Assembly: GCA_965199585.1 (NCBI GenBank)
Contig: CBDASI010000002.1
Coordinates: forward strand, 1,550,001-1,614,000
DNA: 64,000 bases
Direction of reading: 5' to 3'
DNA from: JAVVHH01 sp965199585
GTDB lineage: Bacteria > Pseudomonadota > Alphaproteobacteria > Acetobacterales > Acetobacteraceae
Part shown: piece after piece, positions 1-8,042 of the stretch
Layout of the letters: every line of letters starts with the position of its first letter
Numbering within the stretch: the first letter of the stretch is position 1
The notes under the pieces: generated by a model
Database searches by the model: none
The model's input: the letters and a program-made list of their open reading frames with translations, nothing else
What the model was told of the DNA's origin: nothing
Made by a program: the position numbers and the translations under genes

Positions 1-1
1 T

Positions 2-244
2 CTGTCGGGCGGCCAGCGGCAACGGGTTGCGATCGCGCGGGCGCTGGCGCAGCGGTCCCGCTTGCTGCTGGCCGACGAGCCGGTCGCCAGCCTCGACCCG
101 GCCAACGCCGACGCGATCCTGAGCCTGCTGCGCACGCTGGCGCGGCAGGAGCGGCTGGCGATGCTGATCAGCCTGCATCAGCCCGATCTGGCGCGGCAGT
201 TCGCCGACCGTATCCTACGTCTGGCCGAGGGCCGTCTGGTCTGA
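2..244 (+). CDS. ABC transporter ATP-binding protein, phosphonate (PhnC)-like, 3' end only
   Basis: The window opens inside this gene. The visible 80 residues begin with the ABC signature LSGGQRQRVAIARAL, followed by Walker B (LLLADEP) with the D-loop SLD and the H-loop histidine in SLHQPDL. Energising import of a small solute at the inner membrane is the family role. The SLHQ...DRILRL...GRLV tail resembles PhnC-type ATPases of phosphonate/phosphate importers, but the substrate cannot be fixed from the C-terminus alone and the permease would lie to the left. Its last 30 bases overlap the convergent PEP-CTERM gene. Confidence 0.8.
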   Translation: MSGGQRQRVAIARALAQRSRLLLADEPVASLDPANADAILSLLRTLARQERLAMLISLHQPDLARQFADRILRLAEGRLV

Positions 245-931
245 GCGACGGCGGCGCAAACCGGCCAAGCCGAGCAAGCCGCCACCGAGCACTGCCAGCG
301 ACATCGGCTCGGGAACGCTGGTCGGCGGGGTGTAGGTGATCGCCAGCGTAAGGCGTCCGGCATTCACGGAGGAGGCATCGGAAAGAACTTGCAGACTACC
401 GACAGCGCCGGGGATGTAGGTTCGTCCGGTAATCGTGGCATAAGCGTCCACCGCCAGCAGGATCGGTCCGGTCGCCAGTGCGGTGACGTTGTCTGGGAAT
501 ATGTCGATGGCGGCGCTCGCGGTGATGGACGATCCGATCGGGCCGATTACAAAGCCTGTGCGGAATAGCGCCGCCGGAATGGTCTGCGGCGTACCGGCGC
601 TACCAGCGGTCGTGGGCGGAGCAGAGAACTTGCTATAGCCGTTCCCGAAGACTCCACCCGACACATTCTCGATGCTCGCATACGGCGTCAGCGTAAGATC
701 GGACACAGTGTTCAGCCCGAACAGATAAAGGCCAGGCACCACGGAGCCGACATAGGTCGCGGCAATGGCAGTGATTGTGCCGGGGACGGTGACAGGTGCG
801 AACTGGTAGATCAGACTGGCGAAGTTTTCGCTGTTCGAGGCAACGAGCGGCGCGCCGACATCGACGATCACATCGGCCTTTGCCGATGTCGCGGCCAACA
901 ATGCCATGCCGGCTAGTATCGTAATACGCAT
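215..931 (-). CDS. PEP-CTERM sorting domain protein
   Basis: 238 residues. There is an N-terminal signal peptide (MRITILAGMALLAATSAKA), a Gly/Ser/Thr-rich extracellular-type body with no recognised catalytic motif, and a C-terminal PEP-CTERM tripartite tail: VPEP, a hydrophobic stretch (LAVLGGGLLGLAGL) and an RRRR cluster. In this family the tail is recognised by an exosortase and the protein is sent to the cell surface or biofilm matrix. No exosortase is in the window. The 3' end overlaps the convergent ABC ATPase by 30 bases. A second protein with the same tail layout lies at 27561-28082. The function of the body is unknown. Confidence 0.8.
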   Translation of the reverse strand: MRITILAGMALLAATSAKADVIVDVGAPLVASNSENFASLIYQFAPVTVPGTITAIAATYVGSVVPGLYLFGLNTVSDLTLTPYASIENVSGGVFGNGYSKFSAPPTTAGSAGTPQTIPAALFRTGFVIGPIGSSITASAAIDIFPDNVTALATGPILLAVDAYATITGRTYIPGAVGSLQVLSDASSVNAGRLTLAITYTPPTSVPEPMSLAVLGGGLLGLAGLRRRRSDQTALGQT

Positions 932-1004
932 GATCTCATTTCAAGTTCTACACCGTTACTGAGCAGGTTTATTCCTGGAATGTAAAGGCGGACGGGAGGC
1001 AGCG

Positions 1005-3089
1005 TCACGCGCCCGGCAGTGATGGACGGACGGATTGGTCCTTGAGGTGGACCCCGGTGGCGCGGAGGCGGCGCATCTCGGTGAGGAGAAAGACGAGCGT
1101 GTGGGCGGCGGTGGCGTATGGCAGGCCCGTGGGGTGGATGTTGCTGACGCAGTTACGGTCGGCGTCGGTGGTGGCCGGGCCGGGGGACCAGGTGAGGTAA
1201 GCGCCGAGGCTTTCGGGAGTGGAGAGGCCGGGGCGTTCACCGATGAGGACGAGGACGGCCCGGGCGCCTAGTGCGACGGCGATGTGGTCGCCGAGGGCGA
1301 CGCGGGCCTCGTGCGCGAGGATGAGGGGGGCGAGGCTCCAATCGGCCAATGCGGGCAGCAGCGCGTCGAGCAGTGCGGCTCCGTGCGTGCCGAGTGCGGC
1401 GGGAGACAGGCCGTCAGCCAGAACGATGGCCAGGTCGTAGTCACCCCGGTGCGGCCCGAGCGTTTGAGAGGCGGCCTCGTCGAGGCGGCGGCCCAGGTCG
1501 GGGCGCATGAGGTAAGTGCGGCGGTCGGCGGCGGCGCTGGAGACGGCCAGGACGGGATGGTCGAGCGTGAGGTCCAGCGGCGCGTGCACGGCGTCGCGGG
1601 CGCGGCCGTGGGCGAGGCGGAAGCTTAGGAGCGGCGGGGTGCCGACCGAGGCGCCGGCGCGGGGCAGGAAGATGCGGGCGGGCGTGGCCTGGCGCAGCGC
1701 CGGGACGGAGCGGGTCGCGTTCGGCATTGCCGGGAGCAGGCCGGGCCGGGCCGGCGGGCGGATGCGGCTGGCCGGGTCGAGGAGGCCTTGGGCGTCGAGC
1801 CAGGTCTCGAACTCGGGGGCGGGGCGGCGGGCGAAGATGTCGCGCATGGCGAGGGCGTCGTGGAAGCTGGTGCTCTGGTAGCCGAGCATGACGTCGTCGG
1901 CGCCGGGGACGCCCATGACGAAGTTGATGCCGGCGGCGGTGAGGAGGGTGAGGAGGGTGTCGGAGTCGTCTTCGTCGGCCTCGGCGTGGTTGGTGTAGCA
2001 GACGTCGCAGCCCATCGGCAGGCCGAGGAGCTTGCCGCAGAAATGGTCCTCAAGGCCGGCGCGGGTGATCTGCTTGCCGTCGAAGAGGTATTCGGGGCCG
2101 ATGAAGCCGACGACGGTGTTGACGAGCAAGGGATCGTAGCGGCGGGCGACGGCGTAGGCGCGGGCCTCAAGGGTTTGTTGGTCGACGCCATGATGGGCGT
2201 TGGCGGAGAGGGCGCTGCCCTGACCGGTTTCGAAATACATCCTATTCGCACCGACGGTGCCACGGTTGAGGCGGGCGGCTGCGTCGTTGGCTTCGTCGAG
2301 GAGGGGCAGGGTGACGCCGAAGCTGGCGTTGGCGGCCTGGGTGCCGGCGATGGATTGAAAGACGAGGTCGACGGGGGAGCCGCGGTTGATCAACTCGAGG
2401 GTGGTGGTGACGTGGGCGAGGACGCAGGACTGGACGGGGATGTCGAGGCGCTGACGGATGTCGTCAAGGAGGGAGAGGAGGGCATGGGTGCGGTCAGGCG
2501 AGTCCGAGGCCGGGTTGATGCCGATGCAGGCGTCGCCGGAGCCGAGGAGGAGGCCGTCGAGGATGGAGGCGGCGATGCCGGCCGGGTCGTCGCTGGGGTG
2601 GTTGGGCTGGAGGCGGGTGGAGAGGCGGCCGGGGAGGCCGATGGTGGTGCGGAAGGCGGTGGTGACCTGGGCCTTGCGGGCGATGAGGATGAGGTCTTGC
2701 AGGCGGCAGATCTTTGCGGTTGCGGCGACCATCTCGGGGGTCAGGCCGGGGCGCAAGGCGGTGAGCGTGGCGGTGTCGGTGGCGTCGGCGAGGAGGTGGT
2801 CGCGGAGGCCGCCGACGGTGAGGTGGCGGATGGGGGCGAAGGCGGCGGGATCGTGGGTGTCGATGATAAGGCGGGTGACGTCGTCGGTCTCGTAGGGGAT
2901 GACCGTTTCGGTGAGGAAGGCGGTGAGCGGGAGGTCCGCGAGGGCGGATTGGGCGGCGACGCGGTGGGCGGCGGAGGTGGCGGCGATGCCGGCGAGCTGG
3001 TCGCCGGAGCGCAGCGGCGTGGCGGCGGCCAGGAGAGCGGCCAGGGTGGGGTATCGGGTGCGGGTGGTGCCGTGCGTGGCGTGGAACAT
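1005..3089 (-). CDS. eutBC: Ethanolamine ammonia-lyase, EutB and EutC fused in one ORF
   Basis: One 694-residue reading frame carries both subunits of the adenosylcobalamin enzyme that splits ethanolamine into acetaldehyde and ammonia. Residues 1 to about 450 match the EutB barrel (for example NRMYFETGQGSALSANAHHG and MGCDVCYTNHAEAD). From about 455 the sequence is EutC-like (ATPARIFLPRAGASVGT, then FRLAHGRARDAVHAPLD, and a C-terminal NCVSNIHPTGL). Met455 at position 1727 looks like the old eutC start, with no stop codon before it. I start at ATG 3089 because the upstream in-frame extension is low-complexity and overlaps the divergent DUF1311 gene. No other eut genes, shell proteins or cobalamin riboswitch are adjacent. 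Confidence 0.88.
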   Translation of the reverse strand: MFHATHGTTRTRYPTLAALLAAATPLRSGDQLAGIAATSAAHRVAAQSALADLPLTAFLTETVIPYETDDVTRLIIDTHDPAAFAPIRHLTVGGLRDHLLADATDTATLTALRPGLTPEMVAATAKICRLQDLILIARKAQVTTAFRTTIGLPGRLSTRLQPNHPSDDPAGIAASILDGLLLGSGDACIGINPASDSPDRTHALLSLLDDIRQRLDIPVQSCVLAHVTTTLELINRGSPVDLVFQSIAGTQAANASFGVTLPLLDEANDAAARLNRGTVGANRMYFETGQGSALSANAHHGVDQQTLEARAYAVARRYDPLLVNTVVGFIGPEYLFDGKQITRAGLEDHFCGKLLGLPMGCDVCYTNHAEADEDDSDTLLTLLTAAGINFVMGVPGADDVMLGYQSTSFHDALAMRDIFARRPAPEFETWLDAQGLLDPASRIRPPARPGLLPAMPNATRSVPALRQATPARIFLPRAGASVGTPPLLSFRLAHGRARDAVHAPLDLTLDHPVLAVSSAAADRRTYLMRPDLGRRLDEAASQTLGPHRGDYDLAIVLADGLSPAALGTHGAALLDALLPALADWSLAPLILAHEARVALGDHIAVALGARAVLVLIGERPGLSTPESLGAYLTWSPGPATTDADRNCVSNIHPTGLPYATAAHTLVFLLTEMRRLRATGVHLKDQSVRPSLPGA

Positions 3090-3189
3090 CGGCCAGTGTA
3101 GGGATGGGGGACGGCGCAAGGGAAGAGGGTTGGGCCGGGCTTGACCGCCGCCGGATCGGTGCGTTGAGGTGCGGGATCGGAGGGATCGA

Positions 3190-3582
3190 ATGGCGAGAGA
3201 GTTGCGGGTGGGTGGGGTGGCGCTGGCGCTCGGGTTGCTGGCCGGGTCGGCGCTGGGAGCGGAGCAATGGGCGCCGGATCGGAACGACTGCAACCAGGGG
3301 GACAGCACGTTGTCGATCGTGCAGTGCCTGCAGGAGCGGACGAGTGTTTGGGACAATCGCCTGAATCAGGCGTGGGTCGCGGTCAATGCCTCGCTGGCGA
3401 GCGAGCCGCAGCGCGTGGCGGCGCTCAAGGCGGCCGAGCAGGCGTGGCTCAAGTTCCGCGATGCGAATTGCGCGTTCCAGTATTCGCAGGGCGGCACGAT
3501 CCGGCAGATCGCCACGGCGGGTTGCATGCGCGACATGACGCAGGATCGGGCGATCGAGTTGCAGAAGGAGTTGCAGCCGTAA
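3190..3582 (+). CDS. DUF1311 / LprI-type lysozyme inhibitor-like secreted protein
   Basis: 130 residues from ATG 3190, giving a clean signal peptide (MARELRVGGVALALGLLAGSALGA). The mature part has four cysteines in the DUF1311 pattern (NDC...QCL...ANC...AGCM) and the typical LNQAW...QAWLKFRD helix. Family members are small periplasmic or lipid-anchored proteins, some of which inhibit lysozyme. The function here is inferred only from the family. The gene is divergent from eutBC, with about 100 bases between the starts. Confidence 0.75.
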   Translation: MARELRVGGVALALGLLAGSALGAEQWAPDRNDCNQGDSTLSIVQCLQERTSVWDNRLNQAWVAVNASLASEPQRVAALKAAEQAWLKFRDANCAFQYSQGGTIRQIATAGCMRDMTQDRAIELQKELQP

Positions 3583-3604
3583 TCGGGCGTGCGGTGAAGC
3601 GGCG

Positions 3605-4390
3605 TCAGCGGCCCTGGAAGACGGGCTGGCGTTTCTCCATGAAGGCGGTGCGGCCTTCGGTGTAGTCGGCGCTGGCGAAGCAGCGGTCGACGGCGGACTC
3701 GGCGCGGGCGAGGTCGGCGGCGTGGCCCTTGAGAAGTTCGCCGACGGTGAGTTTCAACGCGGCGAGGGTGAGGGGGGCGTTGGCGGCGATGGTGGCGAGT
3801 TCGGCGGCGACCCAGGCGTCGAAGCTGGCGTCGGGGAGGACGCGGTTGACGAGGCCCATGCGCTCGGCTTCGGCGGCGGTGAAGTGCTTGGCGGTGAAGA
3901 AGATCTCCTTGGTGTAGGCGGGGCCGACGATGTCGAGCAGGGTCTTCACGCCGGGGTGGGCGTAGCCGAGGCCGAGGCGGCCGGCGGGGACGCCGAATTT
4001 GGAGCCCTCGGTGGCCCAGCGGAGGTCGCAGGTCGAGGCGATGCCCAGGCCGCCGCCGATGCAGTAGCCGCGGATGACGGCGATGGTGGGCTTGGTGGCG
4101 GCTTTGATGGCGTGGGTGGCGGCGGCTGAGACGCGGTCGTAGGCGGCGGTCTGTTCCTCGTTGGAGCGCTGCTGGGCGAATTGGGAGATGTCGGCGCCGG
4201 AGACGAAGGCGCGGTCGCCGGCGCCGGTCAGCGCGATGATGCGGATGGCCGGGTCGGTGTCGAAGCGGTCGATGATGGCGGGGATCGCGGCCCACATCTC
4301 GGCGCTGACGGCGTTGCGGCGGGCCTGGTTGTCGAAGGTCATCCAGCCGACCGGACCGTCGGTGTGTGCGAGCATCTGGCGGGTCGGCAT
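3605..4390 (-). CDS. Enoyl-CoA hydratase/isomerase (crotonase-fold) family protein
   Basis: 261 residues with the crotonase fold. The CoA oxyanion-hole motifs are present (AFVSGADISQF and GYCIGGGLGIA), as is the C-terminal YTEGRTAFMEKRQPVFQG stretch common in this family. The first canonical catalytic glutamate (QPE in classic hydratases) is replaced: the motif reads FGVPAGRLGLGY. The second, in TKEIFFTAK, is kept. The true reaction (hydratase, isomerase or other acyl-CoA chemistry) is therefore uncertain. It lies 12 bases upstream of the DHA2 pump stop on the same strand. A paralog is at 59481-60296. Confidence 0.82.
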   Translation of the reverse strand: MPTRQMLAHTDGPVGWMTFDNQARRNAVSAEMWAAIPAIIDRFDTDPAIRIIALTGAGDRAFVSGADISQFAQQRSNEEQTAAYDRVSAAATHAIKAATKPTIAVIRGYCIGGGLGIASTCDLRWATEGSKFGVPAGRLGLGYAHPGVKTLLDIVGPAYTKEIFFTAKHFTAAEAERMGLVNRVLPDASFDAWVAAELATIAANAPLTLAALKLTVGELLKGHAADLARAESAVDRCFASADYTEGRTAFMEKRQPVFQGR

Positions 4391-4402
4391 GGTGGTTCTC
4401 CG

Positions 4403-5746
4403 TTAGCGCACGTGATGCCCGCTGACTTCCTCGCCGGCGTCGGCGGGCATCAGCAGGGAGGCGGGGGCGGCGAGCATCATCAGTAATGCGACGACGAGGA
4501 AGGCGAAGGCGAAATCGCCGACTTGCAGGGTCGCGTGGCCGTTAAAATGGGTCGAGAGGGCCAAAGCGCTGGTGCCGATGGTGACGCCGAAGGTCAGCGA
4601 GAGCTGTTGGATGGTGGCGTAAAGGCTGGTGGCGGCGCTCATGCGCTCACGCGGAATGTCGGCGTAGGCGATGGTGTTGTAAGCGGTGAATTGCAGCGAC
4701 CGGAAAAAGCCGCTGAGGATGAGGGCGGCGTAGATGGCGGGGAGCGGCCACCAGCTGCGGAAGGCGGCGCAGAGGGCGACGCCCAGGGCCGAGATGATGG
4801 CGTTCCAGAACAGGGTGGCGCGGAAGCCGAAGGCGCGCAGCGCGCGCTGGGCGGCGGGCTTCATGATGATGGCGCCGATGGCGCTGGCGAAGGTGACCAG
4901 GCCGCTCTGGGCGGCGCTGTCGCCGAAGCCGATCTGGAACATCAGAGGGAGCAGGAAGGGGATGGCGCCGACGCCGACGCGGAAGAGCGTGCCGGCCAGG
5001 ACGGAGACGGCGAAGGTGGGGATCTTCAGGAGGGAGAGGTCGAGCAGGGGGTCGGGGCGGCGGCGGGCGTGCCAGAAATAGGCGATGCCGGCGGCAAGGC
5101 CGGCGCCGATGCAGGCGATCACGAGGGTGGCCTGGTCGACGCCGCGGCCGAGCATCTCGGAGCCGAAGGTGATGCCGGAAAGGGCGATGCCGGCGAGCAC
5201 GAGGCCGATGGCGTCGAGGCGGCCGGGGGTGTCGGCCTTGAGCTCGTCGACATACAGGCTGACCAGGATCATGCCGACGATGCCGATGGGGACGTTGATG
5301 GTGAAGATCCAGCGCCAGTCGGCGTAGGTGACGAGGAAGCCGCCGAGCGGGGGGCCAATGACGGGGCCGATGAGGGCGGGGACGGTGAGCCAGGCCATGG
5401 CGGCGACGAGTTCGGATTTGGCGACGGAGCGGAGCAGGACGAGGCGGCCGACGGGGACCATCATGGCGCCGCCGAGGCCTTGGACGATGCGGGCGCCGAC
5501 CAGCATCGAGAGGGTGGAAGAGTAGCCGCAGAGGATCGAGCCGAGGGTGAAGACGGCGATGGCGGCGCGGAAGACGGTGCGGGAGCCGAAGCGGTCGGCC
5601 ATCCAGCCGCTGACGGGGATGAAGACGGCGAGGGCGAGCAGATAGCTGGTCAGCGCGAGGTTCATCTCGAGCGGCTTGGCGCCGAAGCTCTGGGCCATGG
5701 CGGGCAGGGCGGTGGAGACGACGGTGCCGTCGAGGTTCTGCATCAA
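4403..5746 (-). CDS. DHA2-family (EmrB/QacA-like) MFS drug efflux transporter
   Basis: About 447 residues of a 14-helix drug:proton antiporter. TM1 ends in MQNLDGTVVSTALPAMA, the motif A loop is GWMADRFGSRTVF, and motif C is PALIGPVIGPPLGGF. The annotated start (TTG 5746 or ATG 5743) falls inside TM1, so the real N-terminus is missing. The frame stays open upstream through an IVAFALL helix and QPAPNPGRTR to a stop at 5834-5836, without a standard start codon. An ATG at 5837 in another frame reads MSTSPE and then a stop. A one-base indel near 5820 would join the two into a normal N-terminus. Confidence 0.85.
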   Translation of the reverse strand: MMQNLDGTVVSTALPAMAQSFGAKPLEMNLALTSYLLALAVFIPVSGWMADRFGSRTVFRAAIAVFTLGSILCGYSSTLSMLVGARIVQGLGGAMMVPVGRLVLLRSVAKSELVAAMAWLTVPALIGPVIGPPLGGFLVTYADWRWIFTINVPIGIVGMILVSLYVDELKADTPGRLDAIGLVLAGIALSGITFGSEMLGRGVDQATLVIACIGAGLAAGIAYFWHARRRPDPLLDLSLLKIPTFAVSVLAGTLFRVGVGAIPFLLPLMFQIGFGDSAAQSGLVTFASAIGAIIMKPAAQRALRAFGFRATLFWNAIISALGVALCAAFRSWWPLPAIYAALILSGFFRSLQFTAYNTIAYADIPRERMSAATSLYATIQQLSLTFGVTIGTSALALSTHFNGHATLQVGDFAFAFLVVALLMMLAAPASLLMPADAGEEVSGHHVR

Positions 5747-5846
5747 TAGGGCGAAGGCGACGATGGAGGCGGTGAGCCGGGTGCGGCCGGGGTTGGGGGC
5801 CGGCTGAATCAGGGTATCACTCAGGAGACGTACTCATCCGTGCCGT

Positions 5847-5870
5847 GGTGGGTTTCACCCACCCTACGCG
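5847..5870. repeat. Short REP-like hairpin, copy 1
   Basis: GGTGGGT-TTC-ACCCACC forms a 7-bp stem with a 3-base loop, followed by CTACGCG. Nearly the same unit occurs at 9654-9677. It sits between the quinone oxidoreductase stop and the 5' end of the DHA2 gene, so it could also help end transcription. Confidence 0.5.
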
Positions 5871-5878
5871 GTTCGGGA

Positions 5879-6853
5879 TCATGGGATCAGGACGGTGCTG
5901 CCGGTCGTCTTGCGGGCTTCCAGGGCCTCGTGGGCCAGGCGGGCGTCGGCGAGGGGGAAGGTCTGGTTGACGCGGATCTTGACGGCGCCGGAGGCGACGA
6001 CGTCGAAGAGGTCGTGCGCGGAGGCCTGGAGATCGGCGGTCTTCGCGGTGTAGGTGGCTAGGCTGGGGCGGGTGAGGAAGAGGCTGCCCTTGGCGCCGAG
6101 GGTGCCGATCTCGACGGGCGGGACGGGGCCGGAAGCATTGCCGTAGCTGACCATGAGGCCGAGGGGGGCGAGGCTGTCGAGGCTGGTGGTCCAGGTGTCC
6201 TTGCCGACGCTGTCGTAGATGACGGGGACCATGGCGCCGCCGGTGATGCGCTTGACCTCGGCGGGGAGGTTCTCGTGGCCGATGACGACGTGGGCGGCGC
6301 CGTGCTCGCGGGCGAGGTCGGCCTTTTCGGGGGTGGAAACGACGCCGATGACGGTGGCGCCGAGATGCTTGATCCATTGACACAGGATCAGCCCGACGCC
6401 GCCCGCGGCAGCGTGGACGACGACGGTCTCGCCGGGCTCGACGCGGTGGGTGCGGCGGACGAGGTATTGCGCGGTCATGCCCTGGAGCATCATGGCGGCG
6501 GCGGTCTGGTCGTCGATGGCGTCCGGCAGCTTGACGACGCGGTCGGCGGCGATGACTCGGTCGGTGGCGTAGGCGCCGATCGGGCCGGTGGCGTAGGCGA
6601 CGCGGTCACCGACGGCCAGACTGGTGACGTCGGCGCCGATGGCGCGGACGGTGCCGGCGCCTTCCATGCCGATGATCGCGGGCAGGGTGGGAATCTTGTA
6701 GAGGCCGGTGCGGAAGTAGACGTCGATGTAGTTGAGGCCGACCGCGGTGTGGTGGACGAGGATCTCGGCGGGGCCGGGCTCCGGCGTGGGGACGGTGTCC
6801 CATTGAAGGACCTCGGGGCCGCCTTGGCTGTGGATGCGGATGGCTTTGGACAT
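5879..6853 (-). CDS. NADPH:quinone oxidoreductase, zinc-independent MDR family
   Basis: 324 residues, the usual length of QOR/zeta-crystallin enzymes. An N-terminal GroES-like domain (VGLNYIDVYFRTGLY...PAIIGMEGAGTV) is followed by a Rossmann domain with the NADPH motif HAAAGGVGLILCQ and IGVVSTPEKADLA. The zinc-binding residues of alcohol dehydrogenases are absent. The family reduces quinones or enones with NADPH in the cytosol. Its start is 27 bases from the ogt stop on the same strand, so the two may be cotranscribed. Confidence 0.88.
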   Translation of the reverse strand: MSKAIRIHSQGGPEVLQWDTVPTPEPGPAEILVHHTAVGLNYIDVYFRTGLYKIPTLPAIIGMEGAGTVRAIGADVTSLAVGDRVAYATGPIGAYATDRVIAADRVVKLPDAIDDQTAAAMMLQGMTAQYLVRRTHRVEPGETVVVHAAAGGVGLILCQWIKHLGATVIGVVSTPEKADLAREHGAAHVVIGHENLPAEVKRITGGAMVPVIYDSVGKDTWTTSLDSLAPLGLMVSYGNASGPVPPVEIGTLGAKGSLFLTRPSLATYTAKTADLQASAHDLFDVVASGAVKIRVNQTFPLADARLAHEALEARKTTGSTVLIP

Positions 6854-6880
6854 TTCGGTCTCCGGAGGGCTCGCGGCCGG

Positions 6881-7327
6881 TCAGGCCGCGCGCTCCTCGA
6901 GTTGCAGGAGGAAGCGCTTGGTGGTGAGGCCGTCGCCGCCGGTGTAGCCGCCGATGCCGGTCGCAGCGACCACGCGATGGCACGGGATCAGCACCGGGAT
7001 CGGGTTGGCGCCATTGGCCTGGCCGACGGAGCGGGCGGTGCCGCCGGCGAGGCGGGCGATGTCGCCGTAAGTGCGGGTCTCGCCGGTGGGAATGTCGCGG
7101 AGCGCCGCCCACACTTTTTGGCGATAAGAGGTGCCGGCCGGGGCGAGGGGAAGATCGAAACGGGTGAGCCGACCGTCGAAATAGGCTTGGAGCTGGGCTC
7201 GGGCTTCGTCGAGCAGCGGCGTGTGCTCCTGATCGCGGCCCCAGCCCCAATCGACGGCCACAATCGCACCATCCTCATCGGAGACGGTGAGGTCTCCGAG
7301 GGGCGTGTGCAGCGAGAGTTGCGGCAA
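6881..7327 (-). CDS. ogt: Methylated-DNA-[protein]-cysteine S-methyltransferase
   Basis: 148 residues from a TTG start at 7327 (MPQLSLHTPLGDLTV...). An in-frame extension of 76 residues upstream exists but is low-complexity and crosses the divergent rsmG start, so I do not use it. The C-terminal domain has the active-site PCHRVV with the acceptor cysteine near residue 116, the helix-turn-helix RTYGDIARLAG, and NPIPVLIPCHR. It moves the alkyl group from O6-alkylguanine or O4-alkylthymine to this cysteine in a suicide reaction. About 120 bases separate it from rsmG. Confidence 0.9.
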   Translation of the reverse strand: MPQLSLHTPLGDLTVSDEDGAIVAVDWGWGRDQEHTPLLDEARAQLQAYFDGRLTRFDLPLAPAGTSYRQKVWAALRDIPTGETRTYGDIARLAGGTARSVGQANGANPIPVLIPCHRVVAATGIGGYTGGDGLTTKRFLLQLEERAA

Positions 7328-7448
7328 TCGTTTGGATCCTCGTCGTTCGGGGGAGATGGCAATCCTCTGGGGGGCATCTGTCAAGCCGGGCCAGGCAGTG
7401 CGGTCTGGACGGTGGTCGCGACTCTGGGCGCATGCTACGGCCTGCCGG

Positions 7449-8042
7449 ATGCAAACGGCCCCGCTCAACCCCGTGACGATCAGCGCCGACGCCGAAGCCC
7501 GGTTGCGGACGTTCGCGACGCTGCTGCTGCGGTGGACGCAGAAGATCAACCTCATCTCGCGAAACGATCAGCCGCATTTGTGGGAGCGACACGTCAAGGA
7601 TTGCCTGAGGCTGATCGAGTTCCTGCCGGCGGGGACGGCGCGGGGGATCGACCTGGGATCCGGGGCCGGGCTGCCGGGGCTAGTGCTGGCGATCGCGACG
7701 GGGATCAAGTTCGAGCTGGTGGAGTCCGATCGGCGGAAGGCGGCGTTCCTGACCGAGGCGGCGGCGGTGACGAGTGCGCCGGTGACGGTGCATTGTGCGC
7801 GGATCGAGAGTTTGACGATCGCGCCGGCCGGGGTGGTGACGGCGCGGGCGTTGGCGCCGCTGCCGGAGTTGATCGGGCTGGCGCTGCCGCTGTTGGCGCC
7901 GGGAGGGACGATGCTGTTCCCGAAGGGGGCGCAGGCGTTCAGCGAGATCGAGGCAGCGCGCGCGGTGTGGCGGTTCGAGCAGCGGGTGGTCGGGACCCTG
8001 GCGTCGCCGATCCTCTGTTTGACGGACATCGCCCGTGTCTAA
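7449..8042 (+). CDS. rsmG: 16S rRNA (guanine(527)-N(7))-methyltransferase RsmG
   Basis: 197 residues from ATG 7449. It has the family sequence LLRWTQKINLISRND near the N-terminus, the SAM-binding motif GIDLGSGAGLPGLVLAI near residue 66, and TARALAPLPELIGLALPLL. It methylates G527 of 16S rRNA. It overlaps parA by 8 bases. The rsmG-parA-parB order is the usual one in many bacteria, though mnmE/mnmG, often just upstream, are not here. Confidence 0.93.
   Translation: MQTAPLNPVTISADAEARLRTFATLLLRWTQKINLISRNDQPHLWERHVKDCLRLIEFLPAGTARGIDLGSGAGLPGLVLAIATGIKFELVESDRRKAAFLTEAAAVTSAPVTVHCARIESLTIAPAGVVTARALAPLPELIGLALPLLAPGGTMLFPKGAQAFSEIEAARAVWRFEQRVVGTLASPILCLTDIARV

Noticed and set aside
1788..3101. 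Long plus-strand open frame opposite eutBC (437 codons)
   Set aside because: Its Gly/Glu/Val-rich composition is what the antisense of a GC-rich gene gives; it lacks any family motif while the opposite strand codes a recognised enzyme.
3090..3189. Cobalamin riboswitch before eutBC
   Set aside because: Only about 100 bases are available before the divergent gene and no B12-box-like element is visible.
4523..5749. 408-codon plus-strand frame opposite the DHA2 pump
   Set aside because: Highly acidic, repetitive antisense sequence, with no independent ribosome site.
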